Below, piece after piece: positions 42,966 through 52,359 of a DNA stretch of 64,000 nt. The stretch lies in contig OX578152.1 in assembly GCA_951213105.1 (NCBI GenBank), positions 74,662,180-74,726,179 on the forward strand. The letters run 5' to 3'. The stretch is from Amaurobius ferox. Lineage: Eukaryota; Arthropoda; Arachnida; Araneae; Amaurobiidae. Numbering within the stretch: position 1 is the first letter of the stretch; each line of letters starts with the position of its first letter. The translations under genes were made by a program, and so were the position numbers. Under the pieces are notes generated by a model. That model was not told where the DNA came from, made no database searches, and was given only the letters and a program-made list of their open reading frames with translations.

Positions 42966-43826
42966 ATGAGTGTTTATTATCCACCTTATGATGATCAAAT
43001 GAAAGAAGGACCTATTGGACCTCCAGGTATAGGTTTTAAATTAATGAATGACGGAAATTATGATATGGAAAATAGAATTTTAAAAAATTGTGAAAATCCT
43101 ATAGATGATTTAGATTTAACCACTAAATGTTTTGTTTTGAATAAAATAGAGAATAATCATCATGAATTGAGAGATCTTATAAAAACTAAATATGATGAGG
43201 ATTTTTTAACCTTTACTGAAGAAACAGGTAAGAGAATAAAAGAATTAAATGATACAACTTTACATTCTTTAGAAGGAAAAGCTTTTGATGCAAAAGGAAA
43301 AAGAATAGGAAATGTTGCAGATCCTAAAGATGAAAAAAATGTTGTGAATAAAAGATATTTTGAAAAAAATTCGTTAATATTACAGAATGATAAATTTGAT
43401 GCAAAAAATAAAATAATTACGAATGTTTCTGAACCTGAAAATGATAACGATGCTGTCAATAAAATATATTTAGACAATAGAGATATCTGGATTACCGTAG
43501 ATGATCTTATTTTTATAGATGAAAAATTTACAAAAGTAAATTTAAATATGATGAGTTCTAAATTACTGAATCCAGAGATGCGATTAACTACAGATATGTA
43601 TATGAAAATATCTATATATATAGCTATATATGTAGAAAATATATATATATATGATAAAAGTTCACTGATATCTCTAGAAATCAATGGTAGGGAAATTTTA
43701 AATGCTAATACAAATACAGTAACATGTTTTGCTTACGGTAAACGTGATGATATCATCACATTATGGATAAAATCTGATGGTAACACTTTAAAACCTTATA
43801 TGCATATTGAAAAAATTTCTTTCTAA
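42966..43826 (+). CDS. Fibre-like protein with collagen-type start and three repeats
   Basis: A 286-residue elongated protein. Near the N-terminus is a short collagen-type GPIGPPGIGF (15-24). Three repeats of about 28-36 residues follow: 32-58 (MENRILKNCENPIDDLDL), 107-132 (DAKGKRIGNVADPKDEKNVV) and 145-170 (DAKNKIITNVSEPENDNDAV). They match a phage tail-fibre type shaft motif, 'xxKxIxNVxxPxxxxDAVNKxYxD'. A helical segment lies at 60-105, and a strand-rich C-terminus (about 172-286) would be the trimeric head. Placed right after the major capsid gene, it is probably a vertex fibre for receptor attachment. The motif recognition is good; the function is inferred. Confidence 0.78.
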   Translation: MSVYYPPYDDQMKEGPIGPPGIGFKLMNDGNYDMENRILKNCENPIDDLDLTTKCFVLNKIENNHHELRDLIKTKYDEDFLTFTEETGKRIKELNDTTLHSLEGKAFDAKGKRIGNVADPKDEKNVVNKRYFEKNSLILQNDKFDAKNKIITNVSEPENDNDAVNKIYLDNRDIWITVDDLIFIDEKFTKVNLNMMSSKLLNPEMRLTTDMYMKISIYIAIYVENIYIYDKSSLISLEINGREILNANTNTVTCFAYGKRDDIITLWIKSDGNTLKPYMHIEKISF

Positions 43827-43829
43827 TAA

Positions 43830-44474
43830 ATGGATATTGATTGGAATGAATTTTCTAGAAATAATTTATCTGAAGATGTAATTAGAAATCTTAAAGATCA
43901 TGTAAATTGGGATTTAGTTTTACAATATTCAACACTGTCTGAATCTTTTATTGAAGAATTTGCTCAACCTGATGATTGGTGTAAAATTTCTAGATATCAA
44001 AAATTATCAGAAGATTTTATAGAAAAATGTAAAGATAAAGTAGATTGGGTAAACATATCTCAATATCAAACTTTAAGTAACGAATTTATCATAAAATTTT
44101 CTGATAATTTAGATTTATATAAAGTATCAATATTTCAAAATCTTACAGAAGATACCATGAGAGAATTAAAAGATGATTTAAATTGGCTGTATATAACTAG
44201 ATATCAAACATTTAGTGAAAATTTTATAGAAGAATTTATGTATAAATTAGATTTTTGTTATTTGATTAAATATAAATTTGAGCTATTACCTGATCACTTT
44301 TTTAATGTTCATTGGAAAAAAATACAAGCAATACAGATGAGTGAATTAAATAAAAAGTTTGGTCATCACGATATAGAACCTTACAAAGAGAAAATTATTG
44401 AAGAGATATATGAAGTTAAATCAGTCTTGAGAGAGTGTGTTTATATTTTGAGACAATTAACTAATGATAAATAA
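43830..44474 (+). CDS. Protein of six tandem 23-residue repeats
   Basis: A 214-residue protein. Residues about 13-150 form six repeats of exactly 23 residues with consensus LSEDFIEEFKDKVDWxxISxYQ. Conserved positions are Leu1, Phe5-Ile6, the Trp/Leu at 15 and Tyr-Gln near 21. The C-terminal ~55 residues are a charged helix. Such repeats, found in phage and large-virus proteins, make helical solenoids; no enzyme motif is present. It follows the fibre gene by TAATAAATG and precedes the LRR gene. It could be a host-interaction or tail accessory protein. Precise function unknown. Confidence 0.75.
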   Translation: MDIDWNEFSRNNLSEDVIRNLKDHVNWDLVLQYSTLSESFIEEFAQPDDWCKISRYQKLSEDFIEKCKDKVDWVNISQYQTLSNEFIIKFSDNLDLYKVSIFQNLTEDTMRELKDDLNWLYITRYQTFSENFIEEFMYKLDFCYLIKYKFELLPDHFFNVHWKKIQAIQMSELNKKFGHHDIEPYKEKIIEEIYEVKSVLRECVYILRQLTNDK

Positions 44475-44478
44475 TAAA

Positions 44479-44496
44479 AATGTTTCTATATAAATG
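44479..44496 (+). promoter_or_regulatory. Junction motif before the LRR gene
   Basis: Reads AATGTTTCTATATAAATG on the plus strand. It is the only copy I found on the capsid-gene side. Confidence 0.55.
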
Positions 44497-45390
44497 GATG
44501 TTACATATAATAATGGTATGGAAAAAAAAACTATGTCTTTCTTAAATATAGAGAATCCTACTGAAGTGAAATCTATTTTTATATTATATTGTGATACATC
44601 TCTTGAAGGAATAGAAAATTTAACTAATTTAAAAGAATTATATTGTGAGGGATATAAATTAACATCTCTTGATGAAATAAAAAATTTAATAAATTTAGAA
44701 ACATTAGATTGTAAAGATAATAGATTAAAATCTCTTGATGGAATAGAAAATTTAACGAATTTAAAAGTATTAAAATGTAGAGGAAATAAATTAACATCTC
44801 TTGAAGGAATAGAAAATTTAACGAATTTAGAAACATTAAATTGTAATAAAAATAAATTAACATCTCTTGAAGGTATAGAAAATTTAACGAATTTAAAAGT
44901 ATTAGATTGTGAGGGAAATAAATTAAAATCTCTTGAAGGAATAGAAAATTTAACTAATTTAAAAGAATTAAGTTGTAATGATAATAGATTAACTTCACTT
45001 GAAGGAATAGAAAATTTAACTAATTTAGAAATACTATCTTGTAGTGAAAACGATATTACATCTCTTGAAGGAATAAAAAATTTAACTAATTTAAAAGTAT
45101 TATATTGTGCAGATAATAGATTAAATTCACTTGAAGGTATAAAAAATTTAATAAATTTAGAAATACTATCTTGTAGTGAAAACGATATTACATCTCTTGA
45201 AGGAATAAAAAATTTAACTAATTTAAATAAATTATATTGTAGAGAAAACGATATTACATCTTTAACTGAATTAATATATTTACCTAGAATAAATGAAATA
45301 CGGTATGATGAAGATAAAATACCCCTGATGTTAAGAAGATTTAGAAATAATGTAGGATTTCCATATCGCAAGATAGGACAACAGTCTTAA
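44494..45390 (+). CDS. Leucine-rich-repeat protein (cargo gene)
   Basis: A 298-residue protein made almost entirely of about 11 repeats of 22 residues. The consensus is LTSLEGIENLTNLKVLDCEGN, with a Cys-x-x-N turn typical of LRRs from bacteria, amoeba symbionts and large DNA viruses. It has no signal peptide or membrane helix, so a cytoplasmic binding protein is likely. The repeats are similar at DNA level, pointing to recent internal duplication. It is the last gene before the right TIR and, unlike the capsid genes, its start is preceded by AATGTTTCTATATAAATG, the motif of the replication-side genes. It is not part of the Polinton core, so it is probably captured cargo. A host-interaction role is inference. 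Confidence 0.85.
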   Translation: MDVTYNNGMEKKTMSFLNIENPTEVKSIFILYCDTSLEGIENLTNLKELYCEGYKLTSLDEIKNLINLETLDCKDNRLKSLDGIENLTNLKVLKCRGNKLTSLEGIENLTNLETLNCNKNKLTSLEGIENLTNLKVLDCEGNKLKSLEGIENLTNLKELSCNDNRLTSLEGIENLTNLEILSCSENDITSLEGIKNLTNLKVLYCADNRLNSLEGIKNLINLEILSCSENDITSLEGIKNLTNLNKLYCRENDITSLTELIYLPRINEIRYDEDKIPLMLRRFRNNVGFPYRKIGQQS

Positions 45391-45411
45391 AAAAACTCAG
45401 TCCATAAATAA

Positions 45412-45796
45412 CTCTAAAAAACACGTCCGTAATTTACGTTTCGATATATTTTGAGTCACTATTTTAGGATTACTTTAAAGTTTATTTAGAGGATTCATTT
45501 CCTCTTTTGTCACGCATTTTTATTTAATTTCATCCTTTTATTTTTTACCGTAATTTACCTATGTATGAGGTAGCCCCAAAATGGGGCAGACTATCTTTGA
45601 TCTCTTTTTTCACGCATTTATCTAAAATTTGGTTTAAATGTAAAAAAGGCCTTATTTTGATATAAAATCATGTTTTTAATATTAAAATGGATCGAGACCT
45701 TTTTTTTTTTATATAAAAAGATAAAAAATAAGCTATAAAATATAGTTTTTAGTGTATAAAGTACATGTGCGCTCATACGTACATATATATACTACT
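45412..45796. repeat. Polinton right terminal inverted repeat
   Basis: Inverse of 30,249-30,640. The outer ~240 bp are nearly identical, including the segment with CCCCAAAATGGGGC. The inner part differs by indels and by loss of half of the CGTCC palindrome found on the left. Confidence 0.93.
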
Positions 45797-45802
45797 TACA
45801 AC
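45797..45802. repeat. Polinton target site duplication, right
   Basis: TACAAC directly after the element's last base, followed by ACTCAATATG. The same ACTCAATATG continues the unbroken site in the sister repeat arm. Confidence 0.93.
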
Positions 45803-46310
45803 ACTCAATATGAATTAAAAAGAACATTAAAAATCACGATTTTGAGACAAGATGGATGCCATATATCACTTTGAAGTGGTTCACGTGATCTTTTCATATC
45901 ATGGTCACGTGATCGCTTCATATAAGAGGTGTTATTATTATTTTAATCTTTATTTAAAAAACTACTGAATATATTTCGCTGAATTTTTTTTTATATAATT
46001 TATGGAACATTTTGAATATTACCTAAACTTTTCGTAGCAATTTTAAATCCGCTTAAAAAATGTTTGAAAAATTAGGTTCCATAGGGCTTAATGTATTTCA
46101 TTTTTTCAACCCGGGTTCAATCGAAAACTAATAGGGTGATATTATTCATTTATATTCCCATAGGTCCTATAGACCGTCTGAACAACATACTAAAATTTCA
46201 TTTTGATTAAGTCATTTTTACGGCAGTTATCGTGCTAACGGACAGATAGACAGACAGAATGAACAAAGTCATAAACACTTTTCAACTTCGTTGTAAAGTG
46301 TTAAAAAGTA
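45797..46310 (-). repeat. Foldback repeat arm 1, part right of the Polinton
   Basis: Continues the arm begun at 29,467 and ends with AACAAAGTCATAAACAC and TTGTAAAGTGTTAAAAAGTAC. About 35 bp of spacer separates it from the mirror-image start of arm 2. Confidence 0.85.
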
Positions 46311-46344
46311 CTCAATTACTAGAATACATTATTAAAAATTTTAA

Positions 46345-47679
46345 TACCAGTACTTTTTAACACTTTACAACAAAGTTGAAAAGTATTTATGACTTTGTTC
46401 ATTCATTCTGTCTGTCTGTCTGTCTGTCTGTCTGTCCGTTAGCACGATAACTGCCGTAAAAATGACTTAATCAAAATTAAATTTTAGTATGTTGTTCAAA
46501 CGGTCTGTAGAACCTATGGGAATATAAATGAATAATATCACCCAATTAGTTTTGGATTGAACCCGGGTCGAAAAAATGAAATACATTGAGCCCTATGGGA
46601 CCTAATTTTTCAAACATTTTTTAAGCGGATTTAAAATTCACAAATTGCTTCGAAATTTTTAGGTAATATTCAAATTGTTCCATAAAATATATAAAAAAAA
46701 AAATCAGCGAAATATATTCAGTAGTTTTTTAAGTAAAAATTAAAATAATAATTAAACCTCTTATATGAAACGATCACGTGACCATGATATGAAACGATCA
46801 CATGACCCACTTCAAAATGATATATGGCATCCATCTTGTTTCAAAATCGTGATTTTTTTAAGTTCTTTTTAATGCATATTGAGTGTTGTATCCGTCCTAA
46901 AACTACTTTATTTTTGCTTAAATTCTGTGCATCTACATACTGAAACAACGCAATGACAATATATTTGTGTTTAAATGTTCATCTAAGTTTGATTATTTCT
47001 ACAACTAAGCCTATTTTTCACCTATGTAAAATGTAAACAGCAAAATATATAGAATGAGTTGTATTAGAATTCATGTATTGTTTTACACAAAATAATTTAG
47101 TCCATGGAGTCTGCATGGCTGATATGAATGAAATATTAATTGATTTCATAAAGAGAAGGACGATTTTTTTCGATGAAGTTTCAAGCATAGAGTTTAATTT
47201 TTTGTAGCTCCATGGTCTTAAACAAAATGTTTAAATAAAATAAATTATTATAGCATTGTGATGAATGAAATGAATAGGAGAAAGTTATGAATGAAATCCT
47301 GTTTTTATAGAGAGATCCAGGCGTGTTATTTTTTCTACGACGTCATTTGAATTAATTTCAGTTGTTTTCGATGAAGTTTTCAAATATAATAAATTATCGT
47401 AGTATTATGATAATTCTAAAACTATTACCGAGGAATGTATAACATTTTAGAGATGTTTAAACCAGGCAATTTATATTTCAATGCCGTCATTTGAATGAAG
47501 TTCATTTTTTTCGATGAAGGTTTAAGTTTTCAAATATAATAAATTAATGCAGTATTGTGATAAGTTTCAAAATATTACCGAGGAATGTATTGCATTTTAG
47601 ACTTGTTTAAATAAAATTGCATTGAAGTTGGAAAGTGTTTCATAATCAATGCTTTAAGCGTGATTGATCTTTCTTGTTT
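46345..47679 (+). repeat. Foldback repeat arm 2 (uninterrupted)
   Basis: Mirror image of arm 1, from AGTACTTTTTAACACTTTAC to TGATTGATCTTTCTTGTTT. At 46,885-46,890 it carries GTTGTA, the complement of the Polinton target TACAAC, in an unbroken context. It therefore shows the pre-insertion sequence. Confidence 0.85.
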
Positions 47680-50600
47680 AAAATACACCAACACTATTTT
47701 ATTCATTTAGAGCAGTTATAATACTTTTGGGACTTCTGTTCTTATGGTATATCTCATAACTTTGTTGCGCGTATTCTTATGCGCAAAGAGAAAAGGAAGT
47801 AATTAAGTGAAGGTATTGCTGCCAACGTTGTGTTTTATAACATTTCACGAGAGGGGGAGACCTGGGGTCTAAAGCCTTAATCGCATTTGCTCGGAATCAG
47901 TAAATGCGTAACACCACATGCCACCAAATACGTCGGGAACACGTATCTGGGAGTATACAGTGAGGAACTTCCCCCTCACATTGATCCGCACATTGATTCC
48001 TATCAGATTGCTTGAGGAAGGTAGAAGGGCTCTTAATTAATTTTTTATCACTTTTGCTCTCTGAACAATGTATCTCTTTGAATCTTGAATCTATCTCATA
48101 TAGTTGGGCGAAATTTATAAAGCAAATGATAAATGGACAGCCCACATTGATGAGAGTACAAACTTAGAATTTTGCATTCACCTGTGGGACTTGGCCTATG
48201 TTAGTAGTGGGAAGAATCTAAAATCTTTAATTTTTTTATTCGAAAAATTTATAATTTTTTCGAAAATTATCCGATTATTAATTATCCGAAAAATTTATAT
48301 TTTGTTCCAACATAACCGAGGTATGTGACTATACATTACCTAATTAAGTGGGATACACTGTATTTGGAATAGTAATGCCAATATCTAACCAGCATAAGGT
48401 TTTTGGAAGAGTAGTACAAATATCTGACCCCCACCATGTTTTAGCAGGATAGGTTATATATGCTTATATGTATTTATCAGATTCTTGTTTTATACGTAAC
48501 ATTTTATGACAAAACAAATAAAGTGAACTCTTACTCTAGGATGAACGAAATATTTCAGTTTTTTTATTTAACAATTTGGCGCCATTTTGAACTGCGCTTA
48601 GTTGTCGACTATAAAAGGAAATACTTTAAAATTTGCAAATTTGAAACAAAAACCAAATTCGTGTCTGTAAGACTGGAAAAATAGCAATTAGTAGTAATTA
48701 AAAACATATCCAAAACCAAATTTAGTATTAATAAAATAAAATATTTATAGGGTTTTATTAAAGACAATGAAATTAATGTTTGTGCCAGAATTTAAGTTAT
48801 AATAATAATTTTATTTGTCAACATAGAAATACCATAGAATATTGATAGCAATTTTAATAAATATTATTTTAAATTTGTATCTTGATTCTTATATTGCTGC
48901 GTATTTAAAGTATATGACAACATTATTCTGAATAACTTTAAATATAGGACTTTTATACCATAAATTATAATATATTATTTATTCTCATTATTATTATTAT
49001 TGTCGTATAATTTTGTTTATATTGTATATTTTAAAATTCTTCGTTATTATGTATTGCATAAGTTTTATGTACTGTATATGTTTGCCAATGCAAAATTTCT
49101 TATGTAAATAAATCTACTCCTATGGAAAGTAATTAGTTAATATCATATTGAGGCCTAATGGTCATATGTATTGTGAATTGTAAAACTAGAAGAAGTTATG
49201 GCACTCTTTCTTCTAAGTAAATCATCATACAGGACTTAAAAATGAAATGACGCTAATAGTTTTCGAGTAAATATTTAAAAGCTACATTAAAAAAAATGTG
49301 ATATATATATATATACCTTACCTGAAATATATCTAGTTTTCAGGACTAGAATTAGTTAGTAATAAGTGCACTATTATCATTATTATCAAACATTAAAAGT
49401 TGGCTGCTTGGGTGAATTTTTGTAAATACTTAAAAATTAATTAATTTCTACACCAAGAATTCACGTTTTAAATCACGGTACTTACATACTTCTTACACAC
49501 ATAATATAATTGCACACAAGCGGTAACGGCAATTAATAGAGTAGTTAGAAAAACAAAAGTAAAAAAACAAAAATAATTTTAGTCAGTGGAGAAAGTTATG
49601 TGCTGCTCATAAGATAAAATTTAAATGATAAGAGATAGATAGATATTAATAATCTAAAGATAGATATAAATAATAAGAGATAAAAATGTTCAATCGGTAT
49701 CTAGTTTCTAGAATAATAATTTGTTTTTACAATGCTTTTGTAGTTTTTAAGCCATCATCTTTTAAAAAAAAAATTCTGTTTTTTAAGTTTATTATGTTGC
49801 ATACCTTGAAAACTAAAATGCTAGCTATAAATAGTAAGCATGTAATTTGTAGCCCTTTAAAAATCCGACAGGAATTTATAATTAGAAATAGGACTGGATT
49901 TCTTTGTTTTCCAAATATTGTGGTTATAATTTCAATGTTTTATTGTTTTGACAAGTATATTTGACAGATGTTTAGTAAGCTAGTAATATGAACCTTTTAA
50001 AAGTCCCTACAAGGATAAATGTATTGAGATTTATTGGAGTTTTATTTTACAAGACGTTTTTCACCTAAAACCATTTCGGCTTTATCGAACGGAATCCACA
50101 GACGATTTTATTCTCAGTTCAAAATTTATGAGTTTAATACATCACACCGCCATTGTTTTCCGACTGTAAATGTATTACCAAATTAACACCTAGACATTAT
50201 AAACACTAGACATTAATTAATTAACCTAGACAGTAATTAATTATAAATAATTCAGCAACGAAAAAGTAGATTCTAAATTTAAAACGGCACTTCCTTAGAT
50301 GCCTGGGATATTGATTCAAAACTTAACTACAACAATGTCCCATTGTCCGATTTATGTGATCCATCGGGGTATCGAATTCTCATTAACGCACATGTGACCT
50401 AAATTTCTGGACTTATATGGTCGGCATATTTCTTATAAATTAAGAGCTTGCTTTCAATGCAGAACAGATAGTTTGGGATACAGTTACGACTAGAATAACT
50501 GGATATATATATAAAATAGACAAATAAATAACTTTCCTTAGACAACCAACTTTTATTTTGTTGCTTATAATAATTGCTGACATATATCTGATACGGACAG

Positions 50601-50777
50601 CACAGAACTTGCCCTACACACTTATTTTGTTGTAAAATGAGTACCGGCATTGCCCTAATTTGCACTTGTATAATATTCAATATCAGAATGCATTCATTAT
50701 TTTATGAATTTTTGTTCTTTTAAGAACTTTCTTTAATCCTTTGCAAAGTACACTGTGACGATAAAAAATTGCAATTC
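47680..50777. other. No gene recognised
   Basis: AT-rich intergenic DNA with short open frames only. A GC-richer patch near 47,850-48,010 could be an unidentified repeat. Short TA (49,301-49,313) and GATA-type (49,628-49,680) simple repeats are present. Confidence 0.5.
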
Positions 50778-50840
50778 CGCCCCAATAGCTCAACTGGCAG
50801 AGCGTCGCTGACCAGATCCGCGTTTGAACCCCAAGACAGC
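50778..50840 (+). pseudogene. tRNA-like relic
   Basis: An A-box-like TAGCTCAACTGGCAGAGC with a paired D stem (GCTC/GAGC) is followed 20-odd bases later by a B-box-like CGTTTGAACCC. The anticodon stem does not pair and the T arm is incomplete. It is thus a tRNA pseudogene or SINE head, not a working tRNA. Confidence 0.4.
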
Positions 50841-51860
50841 AACGTTTCGTAGCGTTTTTTTTATAGGGATATCGGAGTTTTTCACGCCTATCAGTACAGA
50901 TTTATCTCAGAATTTCGTTTTACGGAAATATAATATTTAATAAATTTCACAAAAATTCAAATAAATTATGAAATTTCAATTTTTATTTTTTTAAACGGAA
51001 TTACAAATCTCGTGAGACACGAGCTTAAGAACCTAAAATAAAATGTGTTCTATATTATCAATTAAATCAATGTTTCTATAGTGTTTGTGGCAACATTCAG
51101 AATGACTACACGGCAAGACTGCCTTGCAGCTCCTCTGCACGGAAGGTAAGGTTATGAATGCTGATGCTGATCAATGACCCTCTCTCTCCTTCCTTGCTCC
51201 GCTTTATCAGGTGGAATTACAGTGTAGCCTGCATTTGGCGATGTTGCATGAGATGGAAAATATATTCGTTATAACTGTTATTCGTATTAACCAATAAAAA
51301 TTTATGTATGGAATAAACAATAAAAATTACAAAATTGCTTACTTGCCTTCTATATTTTTGTTTTTATATCCTTTTCAAATTCTTTCAACTCATTCAAACA
51401 TTTTATTCAAAATTATTTTTCTACATATTTGCTTCATTTTATTTACGTATTTGGATCGTTTTTATATTCATTAACGATATTGTATGTTTATATATATATA
51501 TATTGTCTATGTATATTTGTGTATGTCTATATGTTGTTTTTCTGTGTTTTTCCCAGTCGTCCCTTGTAACTGCTCAACACCCTTTTTGTCAGCTGGACGG
51601 CATGAGTAATAAATAAATAAATATATTACTTAACTACCTGCGTATTATGATACTGTGAATCCAAAAAACATCAGGGTAAAGTTGAAATATATTGCTTTTA
51701 TATTTACATTTAAAAAAATCTGTAACTTTCTTTTGAACATTTGAATTTACAACACATTTCCATGGTACTTTTCCTACTCCATCTGAATTATCATCACAGT
51801 TAACGTTGTGGATTTCTTAATAGTCACGTAAATTTTAAAGGAACTGAAAAGTAATTTTTG
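50841..51860. other. No gene recognised
   Basis: Intergenic. The (AATA)n-type end near 51,607-51,625, after GTCAGCTGGACGGCATGAG, resembles the 3' tail of a non-LTR retroposon, but no coding part is visible upstream. Confidence 0.4.
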
Positions 51861-51879
51861 ATGTTATCCTCCTACTTTT

Positions 51880-52000
51880 TAAATCCTTCTCCCTCTAAAT
51901 CCTTCTTTTTATATCCTTCTCCCTCTAATACCTTCTTTTTAAATCCTTCTTCCTCTAATTCCTTCATCTTAAATCCTTCTCGGTCCATCTCCCTCTTTTT
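51880..52000. repeat. 30-bp minisatellite
   Basis: Four imperfect copies of AAATCCTTCTCCCTCTAAAT plus CCTTCTTTTT. Because 30 is divisible by three, the repeat gives an artificial Ser/Pro/Phe-rich open frame. Confidence 0.85.
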
Positions 52001-52164
52001 TCTTAAGATTCTGATTCATGACACGTATTATTATCAACTGTGGCATTCTTGTGCTTCAGTTTCAACACAATCTTCATTGGCATCACACTTGTCGAAAACA
52101 AGATGTGTCAAAAAAAAATTTATTTTCATGCGTGGGATCGGAAAGAAAGGATCGTTGGATTTCC

Positions 52165-52357
52165 CCAGCTCTTTTACAGCAATATTTCACTGTTCGCCAG
52201 CTCCTTTACAGCAATATTTCACTGTTAGCCAGCTCCTTTACAGCAATATTTCACTGTTCGCCAGCTCTTTTACAGCAATATTTCACTGTTCGCCAGCTCC
52301 TTTACAGCAATATTTCACTGTTCGCCAGCTCCTTTACAACAATATTTCACTGTTCGC
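52165..52357. repeat. 32-bp minisatellite
   Basis: Six near-perfect copies of CAGCTCCTTTACAGCAATAT plus TTCACTGTTCGC. Because 32 is not a multiple of three and the unit has no stop in several phases, overlapping open frames pass through it. Confidence 0.92.
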
Positions 52358-52359
52358 GA

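Larger units (their letters stand above)
30249..45796. mobile_element. Complete Polinton/Maverick (polintovirus-like) element, 15,548 bp
   Basis: The boundaries are exact. The element starts AGTAGTATATATATG and ends with the inverse, CATATATATACTACT, flanked by TACAAC on both sides. Between TIRs of about 390 bp lie a protein-primed type B DNA polymerase, retroviral-type integrase with chromodomain, FtsK/HerA-type packaging ATPase, adenain-type protease, major and minor capsid proteins and a fibre-like protein. That is the full Polinton core plus morphogenesis module. Genes are read outwards from a central divergent region at about 39,000-39,210. The DNA is even more AT-rich than its surroundings. 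Three genes are split between frames, so the copy may be recently inactivated, use recoding, or contain sequence errors. Confidence 0.97.

Noticed and set aside
43160..45371. Long minus-strand frames opposite the fibre and LRR genes
   Set aside because: Mirror-image frames produced by the repeats and codon bias of the plus-strand genes. The latter have clear motifs.
47897..48145. 82-codon frame with cysteines on the minus strand
   Set aside because: In a GC-richer patch but no start context or recognisable domain; more likely a decayed repeat.
50778..50840. Functional tRNA gene
   Set aside because: Anticodon stem does not pair and the T arm is incomplete; kept only as a tRNA-like relic.
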